DNA from: Bacteroidales bacterium
GTDB taxonomy: Bacteria > Bacteroidota > Bacteroidia > Bacteroidales > F082
DNA length: 44,248 bases
Direction of reading: 5' to 3'
Assembly: GCA_017645275.1 (NCBI GenBank)
Contig: JAGCPH010000054.1
Location: 1-44,248 of the forward strand
Shown: one piece after another, positions 34,471 to 42,061 of the stretch
How positions within the stretch are numbered: the stretch's first letter is position 1
Layout: the number at the start of each line of letters is the position of its first letter
Position numbers and translations under genes: made by a program
The notes under the pieces: model-generated
Told to the model about the DNA's origin: nothing
Databases searched by the model: none
The model's input: the letters and a program-made list of their open reading frames with translations, nothing else

Positions 34471-35553
34471 TTATAAGTTTTTTACTTTTTCTTTGATTTC
34501 TTCAAAAATGTTTTCAGCCTCGTCTTTGGGGAGGCCGAATTTTATGGCGAGGTTGACAGCATCGGCTTTGCCTGGATCTTTGTAGTTGCCGTTCACAGAT
34601 AGGCTATGGAAGCCGCCAAGTCCTTCGCAGGGCAGCACATCGTAAGCTGGAGCCAGTTGCCACAAATCGTTGCGGCGGATAAAAGCGAAGTTTTTCACAT
34701 GGTCGTCGTGGTTGCCAATGATGAGGTTGAACGCCATCAAGCGAAACACCTTCCAAAGCTCTTTGACGGAATGCGTGAGCTGGCTGCAAGCCCAGAACAG
34801 ATGACCGTAGTCGGCATTTGGCAGATGGTAGTCGAGGTTCATCAGGGCGGAAAGGCTGATGACATGCAACTTCCCTCCGTCGGCGGTGCGGTCAAAACGC
34901 TTAGTTCCGAAATATTTTTCGTCGAAAAGACGGGTCTCGGCCATCTCGATGCCACATTCGCGGGCAATAAGCGAGGTCTCGTATTCGATTTTGCCCACCT
35001 CGGGCGGGTCGATGCGGTCGCGGAACTTCACCAGCCACTCGGCGCCGTCATAATGCACAAACACTTTGGGGCGTGTGCCGCCGGATGAGCCTCCACGTCG
35101 CCAAGCTTCATCCAAATCTTCGGAATAGTCAGTGTTTAAAACCTTTTGCGACTCCTCTGACATGCGGTCGAGGTCGATGATATCTTGTTCTTCGACAGTG
35201 CTGAGGTCGGGATGATATTCCAAAGCGCCGCGTCCACGAGTGCCCACAAACATCAGCTGTTCCAAAAGGTTCAAGGAAGCCAACGACTTGCCTTGCGACC
35301 TAAGATAACGGTCAAGGACCAAGGCACTCCAGCCATCCGGAAGGCTGTCGTCGAACACTCCGAAGTTACCGTCGAAAGGCTTAGTGTCGGCGGTGAACAG
35401 CTTTGACTCCAATGGCAGATGAAACGGCGAGATAGAGAATCCGTTGCGAACCCAGTCAGAATCGTATTCAAACAAGGCACGTCCCTCCCGGTCCAGAGCC
35501 AATCTCCCGACTTTTCGGGCACCAAGCGTCACATCAACTACCTTCTCACTCAT
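34471..35553 (-). CDS. hipA: HipA-like serine/threonine kinase toxin
   Basis: A 360-aa HipA-fold kinase. It has the N-terminal couple_hipA domain (about 1-110) and the Gly/Ser loop GGSSGGTRPK (about 154-163), with the serines that are autophosphorylated in this family. Also present are Lys176, catalytic NHDDHVKNFAF (Asp284) and the metal-binding PAYDVLP (Asp305). All residues needed for activity appear present. HipA of Escherichia coli phosphorylates glutamyl-tRNA synthetase and induces dormancy; the target here is unknown. The ATG at 35553 is chosen because it overlaps the hipB end by 8 nt and begins the conserved domain. Unusually, the response-regulator gene follows after only 3 nt. Confidence 0.9.
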   Translation of the reverse strand: MSEKVVDVTLGARKVGRLALDREGRALFEYDSDWVRNGFSISPFHLPLESKLFTADTKPFDGNFGVFDDSLPDGWSALVLDRYLRSQGKSLASLNLLEQLMFVGTRGRGALEYHPDLSTVEEQDIIDLDRMSEESQKVLNTDYSEDLDEAWRRGGSSGGTRPKVFVHYDGAEWLVKFRDRIDPPEVGKIEYETSLIARECGIEMAETRLFDEKYFGTKRFDRTADGGKLHVISLSALMNLDYHLPNADYGHLFWACSQLTHSVKELWKVFRLMAFNLIIGNHDDHVKNFAFIRRNDLWQLAPAYDVLPCEGLGGFHSLSVNGNYKDPGKADAVNLAIKFGLPKDEAENIFEEIKEKVKNL

Positions 35554-35872
35554 TGCGTTTACCTCTCTTTCTGTTATTATTGCCAGCCTCAAGGGCTTCG
35601 TCCAAGGTGGAGTATTTATGCGACTCAAACAAGCGGTCGAAGTCGTTCAGGGCGTCCAAGGCGTAAGCGATTTTCAGCAGTCCGTCCAAAGAAATCTTGC
35701 CCGTACGCTCGAAGCGGCGGTATGTCGCCAGAGGCAGTCCCGAGCGAGCAGAAAGCCCTTCCTGCGTGAGGTTCATCTCCAGGCGACGAGTTTTTATACG
35801 TTCCGCCAAAGCTTTCGCTTTGCCTTCGGGTGATATTGTATCAAATGATAATATATTATCAATTACAGCCAT
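35546..35872 (-). CDS. hipB: HipB-like XRE-family antitoxin/repressor
   Basis: A 108-aa protein. An N-terminal extension (about 1-20) precedes a helix-turn-helix of the HTH_3/XRE type (ERIKTRRLEMNLTQEGLSARSGLPLATYRRFERTGKISLDGLLKIAYAL, about 24-72). A short charged tail ends in GNNNRKRGKRNE. In HipBA modules the antitoxin sequesters HipA and represses its own promoter. TGATA/TATCA inverted repeats overlap its first codons, candidate operators. It is the first gene of a hipB-hipA-regulator-kinase run with its own promoter. Confidence 0.87.
   Translation of the reverse strand: MAVIDNILSFDTISPEGKAKALAERIKTRRLEMNLTQEGLSARSGLPLATYRRFERTGKISLDGLLKIAYALDALNDFDRLFESHKYSTLDEALEAGNNNRKRGKRNE
35831..35861. 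promoter_or_regulatory. Candidate HipB operators within the start of hipB
   Basis: Two adjacent inverted repeats share the half-site TGATA/TATCA: TGATA-N3-TATCA at 35831-35843 and the perfect 16-bp palindrome TGATAATATATTATCA at 35846-35861. They overlap codons 4-14 of hipB. A further TGATA lies upstream at 35925-35929. Autorepression is inferred from HipB biology; the half-site differs from the E. coli TATCC/GGATA. Confidence 0.5.
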
Positions 35873-35906
35873 TTTAAAACACTAAATGATTAAATATTAG
35901 CATTTG

Positions 35907-35940
35907 CAAAGATAATAATTATTTTGATACCTGCGGCAAA
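35907..35940 (-). promoter_or_regulatory. Promoter of the hipBA-regulator-kinase run
   Basis: On the minus strand TTTG (35940-35937) and TATCTTTG (35914-35907) are separated by 22 bases, close to the Bacteroidota TTTG-N19-21-TAnnTTTG pattern. The spacer contains the palindrome AATAATTATT. The promoter lies in the 71-base gap after the upstream ABC permease gene. Confidence 0.6.
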
Positions 35941-35943
35941 AAA

Positions 35944-38295
35944 CTAATTATTTTTCAGCGACTTCACTGGATTCATTCTTGCTATTCTATTGCTGCTCAA
36001 CACGACTACCACAGTCACGACAAGCAAGACTGCCACTGCGCCGATAATGAAGTAATGTGGCGAGAGAGCGACTTTTTCGGCGAACTGCTCGAGCCATTTG
36101 TCGGCAACGAAATAGGTGAAGATGCAAGCTAACACTGACATTATCAGCGAGAGTCGCAGCACGTCCCAGGCAAAGATGCGAAGCACGTCGGAGGCTGTGG
36201 CGCCGTTGATTTTGCGGATTGCCATCTCCTTGCTGCGGCGGTTCGACTCGTCCCGGACGAAGCCAATGAGGCCGATGATCGCTATCAGCAGGGCGAAGAC
36301 TGAGCCAATGAGGACGGTGTTGCGCATTTTGAGGCTGCCGTCGTAAGCTTTGCGCATCGACTCTTTCCACGAGAATATCTCCACCTCTTTCCCGTTGAGG
36401 GCATCGGAGACAGCACTCGTGAGCTTCTGCATTGTGGCATCGTTGATCTTCTCGTTGGTACGGAAAATCAGGAACGGCAGATACGACTCGTCGTCATCAA
36501 GGGTGCCGTAGAACAGCACGCTCGGCCTCTCATCAATATAGACGAGGTCTCCGATGCGGATGTCGCGGTACACGCCAGAGATAGTAAAACTTCTCAGTTC
36601 CATTATCTTATTCGCGTCTTCATGACCGGTGATGTTCACAATCTTGCCGACAGCGCCGTCGCTCCAGTCGGCGAACTCGTTCATTCGTTTCACAAAGAGT
36701 TCAGAGACAACGACTTCCGACAAATCAGTAGGTTCATGGCCTTCGATAAACTCGATGCCAAGCAGGTCAAAATAGCCAGGAGTGACCTCGTAGCCGTCAG
36801 CCACGTTGAAAAGCTGGCGGTCGTCACCAGGAAGCATGATATTGTCGCCACCAAAGCCGATGAAAGGCAGCGAGTTGCTTGCTTCCACGCCTTCAACCCC
36901 CTGGAATTGCATAAGTGTCTGAGCCACAATCTTTTCTGTGCCTTTATTACCATTATAAAAACTCATATAATAAAGGTTTTCAGGCTCGTAGCCAGGGTTG
37001 GAATTGTTCATTTTACGATATTGCATAGCAACGACGATGACCATCACGGCGATAAAGACGTTGATGAACACCTGCACGCCGAGCAGACCTATCTTCCAAC
37101 GGCGAGAGTTCTCGGTATAGTTGCGGAACGCCACCGAGACTGGGATTCGCATGTAAAGCTGAGCCGGTACGAAGACCGACACGAGCAACACGAATATCAG
37201 CACCAGACTGATGACGAAGACGCTTCGTGGGATGAGCAAGGTTTCGAACGGCACATCCAATAGGTTAATTATCAATCCTTTAGACGCAAAGATAATACCG
37301 GCAGCCAACGCCAATGACAGTATCAGATGCAGGAATGCCTCGCGAGCCAGCAGCCAGTGGATGTCGAACGAATTGGCGCCATAGCATTTGCGCACGCCTA
37401 TCTCCTTCGCGCGGCGCACCATCGACGATATCACGACGAGGATGTAGTTTAGTAGGCTGATGGTTATCAGCAAGGCGGCGGTGATTGTCAGCAGAATCAC
37501 CATTGAGCGCACATACGATTCGGAGGTGTGAACATCGCTGAAAGGCTCGAGATAATACCACAGCACCGTGCCGTTTTTCTCAAGCTCCTCCATAGGCTGA
37601 TGCGCTTCCTGCATTCTACGGATAGCCTCGCCAAGTGATTTATAATCAACGCCCTGCTGAAGCTTTACAAAGCCGAAATAACGGTCATTGCCGAACCAGT
37701 TTTCAGTGCTCCACGAGGGGAGCGTCACCAACGAGCCCAGGATGCTGAAGTGGAACTCGCCGTTATCGGGAAAGTCTTTGAACACGCCCTCGACGGTGAA
37801 CTTGCGGTTAGGGTCGTCCTCATTGGAGATGTATTTTCCGATGCATTCTTCCACACCGCCGAGTTTCTTGGCGAAAGTCTCCGACACCACTACACAGAGC
37901 GGTTTGGAGAGAGCTTTTGCCGGGTCGCCAGCCAATATTGGGCGGTCGAACACCTTGAAGAAACAGGAGTCGGCAAGTATCATGCGGCCTGAGATGACGT
38001 TGTTGTCTTCATCGACGAAACGCTCGCTGCTATAATAAAAGGTATAGCGTGTCGCCTCTTCCACGCCAGGCACTTCGGCTTTGAAGCCAGGGGCGATGGC
38101 GCCGCTTGTTTGGGAGAAATCGTGTTTCTCGCCTTGCTGTTCATAATGAGTATCAATAAGATAGATGCGGTCCACATCTTTGTAGAAGCTCTCGTACGAC
38201 AGCTCGAAGCACACCTTGGCGATGAGGACTATGCCGATGGCGAGGCCGATGCCAAGGGAGAGAATTTTAATTAGGGTGTCTTTAAATCTGGTCAT
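35944..38295 (-). CDS. MacB/FtsX-type ABC transporter permease 1
   Basis: A 783-aa inner-membrane permease in the fused double-FtsX layout. It has an N-terminal helix (about 10-32), a periplasmic MacB_PCD domain, three FtsX helices (about 265-420, with RRAKEIGVRKCYGANSFDIHWLLAREA), a further helix, a second periplasmic domain and a last three-helix FtsX unit. The second unit contains NRRSKEMAIRKINGATASDVLRIFAWDVLRLSL and ends MNPVKSLKNN. This family exports peptides or drugs, or transmits envelope stress, with a separate ATPase. The ATG at 38295 is chosen because it lies 4 nt after the permease 2 stop and directly before the first helix. Confidence 0.9.
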   Translation of the reverse strand: MTRFKDTLIKILSLGIGLAIGIVLIAKVCFELSYESFYKDVDRIYLIDTHYEQQGEKHDFSQTSGAIAPGFKAEVPGVEEATRYTFYYSSERFVDEDNNVISGRMILADSCFFKVFDRPILAGDPAKALSKPLCVVVSETFAKKLGGVEECIGKYISNEDDPNRKFTVEGVFKDFPDNGEFHFSILGSLVTLPSWSTENWFGNDRYFGFVKLQQGVDYKSLGEAIRRMQEAHQPMEELEKNGTVLWYYLEPFSDVHTSESYVRSMVILLTITAALLITISLLNYILVVISSMVRRAKEIGVRKCYGANSFDIHWLLAREAFLHLILSLALAAGIIFASKGLIINLLDVPFETLLIPRSVFVISLVLIFVLLVSVFVPAQLYMRIPVSVAFRNYTENSRRWKIGLLGVQVFINVFIAVMVIVVAMQYRKMNNSNPGYEPENLYYMSFYNGNKGTEKIVAQTLMQFQGVEGVEASNSLPFIGFGGDNIMLPGDDRQLFNVADGYEVTPGYFDLLGIEFIEGHEPTDLSEVVVSELFVKRMNEFADWSDGAVGKIVNITGHEDANKIMELRSFTISGVYRDIRIGDLVYIDERPSVLFYGTLDDDESYLPFLIFRTNEKINDATMQKLTSAVSDALNGKEVEIFSWKESMRKAYDGSLKMRNTVLIGSVFALLIAIIGLIGFVRDESNRRSKEMAIRKINGATASDVLRIFAWDVLRLSLIMSVLACIFTYFVADKWLEQFAEKVALSPHYFIIGAVAVLLVVTVVVVLSSNRIARMNPVKSLKNN

Positions 38296-38299
38296 AATA

Positions 38300-40621
38300 T
38301 TATTCTTTTTGCAAAACATCAACTGGATTTGTCTTTGCGGCGCGAAGGGTTTGCCAGAGGACGGAGCCAAAGGCCATCAACAATGAGATGAGTACGGCAA
38401 CGACAAAAATCCAATTGTAATTTTCGAGTTTGACGATGAAGCCTTCGATGTAATGTTGGGCTGCCCAGACAGCTATCGGGACACCGATGACGCAAGCCAC
38501 CGCGACCAAAACCATGTATTCCTTGACGGTGCGCCAAGTCTCGCTGCTGACAGTGCCGCCAAACACCTTACGCACGGCAATGCCCTTGGCGTTTTCTCCT
38601 GCGTAATAGGTGCTCATCGCGATAAGTCCTAAGAGCGAAATCAGTACGGCGAGAAGCATGAAGATTTCCATAAGACGCATATTGTTTTTGGCGGGCTTCA
38701 GTGCATCGCGATAAAAATCATCAATGAAACCGTCAGCGACTTGTTGCAACAATTCACCGTCACGCCATTCATCAACCACCTCATGAATGGCTTTCTTGGC
38801 TTCGGAATGGTTGCCTTCGATTTCCATCACGAATCCTCCATATCTGATGTCCTCCGCCTTCATGATGCTGACAATCTGGTACTCTTCCTCCCCCATATTG
38901 CTTGATGCGACGGGAAAATCGCGAATCACACCGGCCACCTGCTCGCAATTGTTTGTCCTTTCTCTTAAAACAGGGATGTCGTGATCCTCCTCGGTCAGCC
39001 CAGTGGCGGCAAAGGCACGCTCGCCGAACCACACCGTATTATAAAGCGGAGTCTGGTAATCTTTAATTATTTCAAAGTCAAACATTTTGAAAGCTACGGT
39101 ATCCATCTGTAGATGGTGATATCCGATATTCTGTCCATCGCGAGTCAAACTGTATTGTCCACCAAATAAGCATCCTGGAACGTATCTGCTTCGGCCCATC
39201 TTTTTCACGCAAGGCAATTTCTCAAGTCTTTCATACAAGTCGGACTGTGGCGAAGAGCCAAATACGGATAGATAATACAAGTCTTTTGTGTTGCAGTGCA
39301 TCGGGCGGTTCAATGAGGTGCGATACTGCGCCTCCATCACGATGGACATAGCGATGAGGAAGACCGCCAAGGCACTTTGGATGACGATAAACACCTTGTT
39401 GAACACCATTTTTGTATTGCGTCGGAAAGTGCCTTTCACCACATCGATAGGCTCCACACGGCTGGCAAAGAAGGCCGGAATGATGCCGTTCAAAACACCA
39501 ACCACCACAATAACAGCCAGATAAGCCAAAATATAAGATGGTTTCATCTGCACTTGAATCGGGATATCCGGATTATTGAGCAAGTCATTGACCGAAGGCG
39601 CAAACAGATAGGCCAACAACAATCCAAGGCCAAAACAAACCAACGTAAACACCAATGATTCAGCGATATACTTCCAAACAATCTCACACTTCTGCGCTCC
39701 CAGCAAGCGGCGCGTGGCCATCTCCTTGGCGCGTTTTCCCGTGAGGGCAAACGAAAGATTGATGTAATTGAACACCGCAGAGAGTAACAGCAACAGTCCC
39801 ACGATGGCCAACATTTTCAGCGTTTTCAGGTCGCCATGCTTCAATTGCTTATTAGCCCCACCAAAGTCCTTAAAAAACAATTGGTCGAAGCGGGTCATGT
39901 CCAAACGTTCGAAAAAGGCCTGACCGTACATGTCGGGATAAATCTCCTTGCAGACCTGCTCCACCTTGTCGTAAATCACTTGCGGATCGATGCCTTCGGC
40001 AAACTTGATGAAAGGAATGGTCGTGCCGTAGCGGTCGTATGGCATGTCCCACGCGACCTTGTTGATGCGGTCATGCTCATTGACAATCACATCCACAGGA
40101 GGAAACACCGTGTTGGTGAAATCCTCAATGGTGCCGATGATTACATATTTGTCAAGAATCAAGTCGATAGTTTGACCGATCTTCAAATCATATTTTCTTG
40201 CAAAACTCTCGCTCACAATGATATTCGAAGGCACTTCAATGCCTTCCGGCCTTCCTTCGACAAATTTGAAGTAAGGAAACATCGTGAAAAATTCTTTGCT
40301 GACGGCGGCGTATGAAACTTCAACCTCTTCGCCATTGACCAGCATCGTGGGTGGATTGGCCTCGTTGCAATACCGAACGGCAAGTTCCACCTCGGGCACA
40401 CGGTCGGTCACCTCATCCACGAAAGCGTAGGTCAAGCCGAGATAGCCCGGCATTCCAAAAACATAAATGTTTTTGCGGTCGGGGCTTTCGCGCGTGATGC
40501 TGTACTGCTGCCACGCATAGCTGCCGATGATGATGACGAAAGCAAGGCTCACGGCCAAGCCCACCGCTTCGATGGCGGTATAAAGCTTGTTTCGGGATAA
40601 AAATTTGATGTAGCTGTTCAT
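38300..40621 (-). CDS. MacB/FtsX-type ABC transporter permease 2
   Basis: A 773-aa permease with the same double-FtsX layout as permease 1. Its closest relative here is permease 3. Both share LTGKRAKEMA-type coupling motifs followed by RRL-x-GAQ, the PIDVVKGTF linker and an ending of the form NPVDVLQKE/NPVMALKKE. An identical 25-base stretch occurs at 39718-39742 and 43513-43537, supporting duplication. It starts in the 40-base gap opposite the DUF5674 gene, so it must use a promoter there rather than read-through from the ATPase gene, which is separated from it by oppositely oriented genes. Confidence 0.9.
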   Translation of the reverse strand: MNSYIKFLSRNKLYTAIEAVGLAVSLAFVIIIGSYAWQQYSITRESPDRKNIYVFGMPGYLGLTYAFVDEVTDRVPEVELAVRYCNEANPPTMLVNGEEVEVSYAAVSKEFFTMFPYFKFVEGRPEGIEVPSNIIVSESFARKYDLKIGQTIDLILDKYVIIGTIEDFTNTVFPPVDVIVNEHDRINKVAWDMPYDRYGTTIPFIKFAEGIDPQVIYDKVEQVCKEIYPDMYGQAFFERLDMTRFDQLFFKDFGGANKQLKHGDLKTLKMLAIVGLLLLLSAVFNYINLSFALTGKRAKEMATRRLLGAQKCEIVWKYIAESLVFTLVCFGLGLLLAYLFAPSVNDLLNNPDIPIQVQMKPSYILAYLAVIVVVGVLNGIIPAFFASRVEPIDVVKGTFRRNTKMVFNKVFIVIQSALAVFLIAMSIVMEAQYRTSLNRPMHCNTKDLYYLSVFGSSPQSDLYERLEKLPCVKKMGRSRYVPGCLFGGQYSLTRDGQNIGYHHLQMDTVAFKMFDFEIIKDYQTPLYNTVWFGERAFAATGLTEEDHDIPVLRERTNNCEQVAGVIRDFPVASSNMGEEEYQIVSIMKAEDIRYGGFVMEIEGNHSEAKKAIHEVVDEWRDGELLQQVADGFIDDFYRDALKPAKNNMRLMEIFMLLAVLISLLGLIAMSTYYAGENAKGIAVRKVFGGTVSSETWRTVKEYMVLVAVACVIGVPIAVWAAQHYIEGFIVKLENYNWIFVVAVLISLLMAFGSVLWQTLRAAKTNPVDVLQKE

Positions 40622-40638
40622 ATATTAACTATCTTTAT

Positions 40639-40646
40639 TATTTTTG
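40639..40646 (+). promoter_or_regulatory. -7 promoter element for the DUF5674 cassette
   Basis: TATTTTTG, matching TAnnTTTG, 15 nt upstream of the DUF5674 ATG. It sits in the short gap shared with the divergent permease 2 gene, so expression of the two could be mutually affected. Confidence 0.55.
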
Positions 40647-40661
40647 CAAAAAAATTGGCTT

Positions 40662-41000
40662 ATGCAGATTCTTACTGAAAAAATATCAAGGGAACAACTT
40701 AAAGCGTTGGCTGCCAATACTTTTGTTGACATGATAAAATGTGTTGCCGATGTCGAGAAAGGACTCCTCGCTGTCGATGCCGAACTCCATGCCGACTTGG
40801 AATCAATGTTGCTTGAGAACGGTTCAGAGCAGGATAACCTCTGGGGATTCAACCTGTATCCTGAAGAGACGGGAGACGATTTCATTGAATATGACTCCTT
40901 GATTAACATCCGTGCCTGGCAGGGAAATCGCAGCCGTGATGTTGAGAATCCGGAAGTTAGAGAAAGAATAAAAGACATCGTTTCACAATTTGTTGAATAA
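40662..41000 (+). CDS. DUF5674 family protein
   Basis: A 112-aa protein recognised as DUF5674 from ISREQLKALAANTF, VDAELHADLESMLLENGSEQDNLWGFNLYP and the closing DSLINIRAWQGNRSRDVENPEVRERI. Its charged and aromatic residues are strongly conserved in the family as I recall it, suggesting an enzyme or ligand-binding role, but no function is known to me. No signal peptide or membrane segment is present, so it is cytoplasmic. The ATG at 40662 is preferred to a TTG at 40644, which overlaps the promoter element. Its stop overlaps the next start by 1 nt (TAATG). Confidence 0.85.
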   Translation: MQILTEKISREQLKALAANTFVDMIKCVADVEKGLLAVDAELHADLESMLLENGSEQDNLWGFNLYPEETGDDFIEYDSLINIRAWQGNRSRDVENPEVRERIKDIVSQFVE

Positions 41001-41323
41001 TGCAGCACGAAACCCTCAGTAACGGAGCATGGTCTGATATGCCACTTGCCAAACAGATGGCCAACATCGGAAGCGAGACTTATCGCGCCACCAAATGGCT
41101 CGCCAAAGGCCGTCGCGACAACGCCGAAAAAGCCTTTGAACGGATGCAGGAGCTCGTTGACCTCACCATCGCCTATGGCAGACACGGCTCTCCAAACCGC
41201 AAAGCCCTTTTGAGGGAGCTCTGCCGGTTCAGAGAGCTTTACTGCGGTGCTTTCCTCTCTAACGACATGGAAACGCTCAACGCCCTTAACCATTATTTGG
41301 ATTGTTTTGCACATATCAATTAG
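41000..41323 (+). CDS. Small all-helical protein, partner of DUF5674
   Basis: A 107-aa soluble, probably all-alpha protein of unknown function. It contains MPLAKQMANIGSETYRATKWL, AEKAFERMQELVDLTIAY and LLRELCRFRELYCGAF. The SNIGSE-like motif and the LREL-R-RE-hC pattern recall a widespread family of small uncharacterised proteins found next to unrelated genes in Firmicutes, Spirochaetes and Bacteroidota. Translation is coupled to DUF5674 by TAATG. It ends 19 nt before the convergent ATPase gene with no visible terminator. Compact size and coupling allow a toxin-antitoxin-like or regulator pair, but nothing in the sequence proves it. Confidence 0.8.
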   Translation: MQHETLSNGAWSDMPLAKQMANIGSETYRATKWLAKGRRDNAEKAFERMQELVDLTIAYGRHGSPNRKALLRELCRFRELYCGAFLSNDMETLNALNHYLDCFAHIN

Positions 41324-41342
41324 TTTCGTTTTCAAGCCCTAA

Positions 41343-42023
41343 CTACAGTTGTGCCAGCACGTCCTCAACAACCTTGCCGTCGAAGAGGTTGATGATGCGG
41401 TCGGCGTAGCCGGCGTCGCGCTGCGAGTGGGTCACCATCACGATGGTGGTGCCTTCCTTGTGGAGGTCGGTAAGGAGGTCCATCACCTCGCGGCCGTTCT
41501 TTGAGTCGAGGTTACCGGTAGGCTCGTCGGCTAGAATGAGCTTCGGGTTGGCGACGACGGCGCGAGCTATGGCGACACGCTGCTGCTGACCGCCCGACAG
41601 CTGCTGCGGGAAGTGCTCGGCACGATGTTTGATAGCCATGCGCTCCATGATCTTCGTTACGCGTTCTTTACGCTCGGCGGCAGGGATGTTCATGTAACGC
41701 AGCGGCAGCTCGATGTTCTCATACACGTTGAGTTCGTCGATGAGGTTGAAGCTCTGGAACACGAAGCCGATGTTACCTTTACGGAACTTGGTGCGGTCCT
41801 TCTCCTTGAGGTCGCCGACCTGCTGTCCGAGGAGCTCGTAGTTGCCTTCCGAAGGGTTGTCGAGCAGTCCGAGGATGTTGAGCAATGTTGACTTGCCGCA
41901 GCCCGAAGGGCCCATGATGGCGACGAACTCGCCGTCGTTGATTTCGAACGAAACGCCGTTCAATGCGAGGGTTTCAATGTCTTCCGTACGGAAGATCTTC
42001 ACTAAGTTTTCTACTTTAATCAT
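41343..42023 (-). CDS. ABC transporter ATPase, LolD/MacB type
   Basis: A 226-aa ATPase with Walker [10 protein letters not shown] (about 38-46), Q-loop FVFQSFNLI, signature [14 protein letters not shown] (about 141-154), Walker [13 protein letters not shown] and the switch histidine in [16 protein letters not shown]. It is the only ATPase in the window for three FtsX-type permeases, so it presumably energises all or most of them. It follows permease 3 after 38 nt in the same direction. Such ATPases power mechanotransmission-type export of peptides, lipoproteins or drugs; substrate unknown. Confidence 0.93.
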   Translation of the reverse strand: MIKVENLVKIFRTEDIETLALNGVSFEINDGEFVAIMGPSGCGKSTLLNILGLLDNPSEGNYELLGQQVGDLKEKDRTKFRKGNIGFVFQSFNLIDELNVYENIELPLRYMNIPAAERKERVTKIMERMAIKHRAEHFPQQLSGGQQQRVAIARAVVANPKLILADEPTGNLDSKNGREVMDLLTDLHKEGTTIVMVTHSQRDAGYADRIINLFDGKVVEDVLAQL

Positions 42024-42061
42024 AATTTTAAATATTTAAATTGTTTAACGATATTTTAATT

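Noticed and set aside
35554-35628. Longer hipA start inside hipB
   Set aside because: The extra 25 residues do not resemble the HipA N-terminal domain and would give an 83-nt overlap with hipB; the ATG at 35553 gives a usual 8-nt overlap.
38296-38370. Longer permease 1 start
   Set aside because: The extension overlaps the coding end of permease 2 and contributes no membrane or signal sequence.
40622-40661. Sigma-54 (-24/-12) promoter upstream of permease 2
   Set aside because: On the minus strand a TTTGC resembles the -12 element, but the position ten bases upstream reads GC instead of GG, so the match fails.
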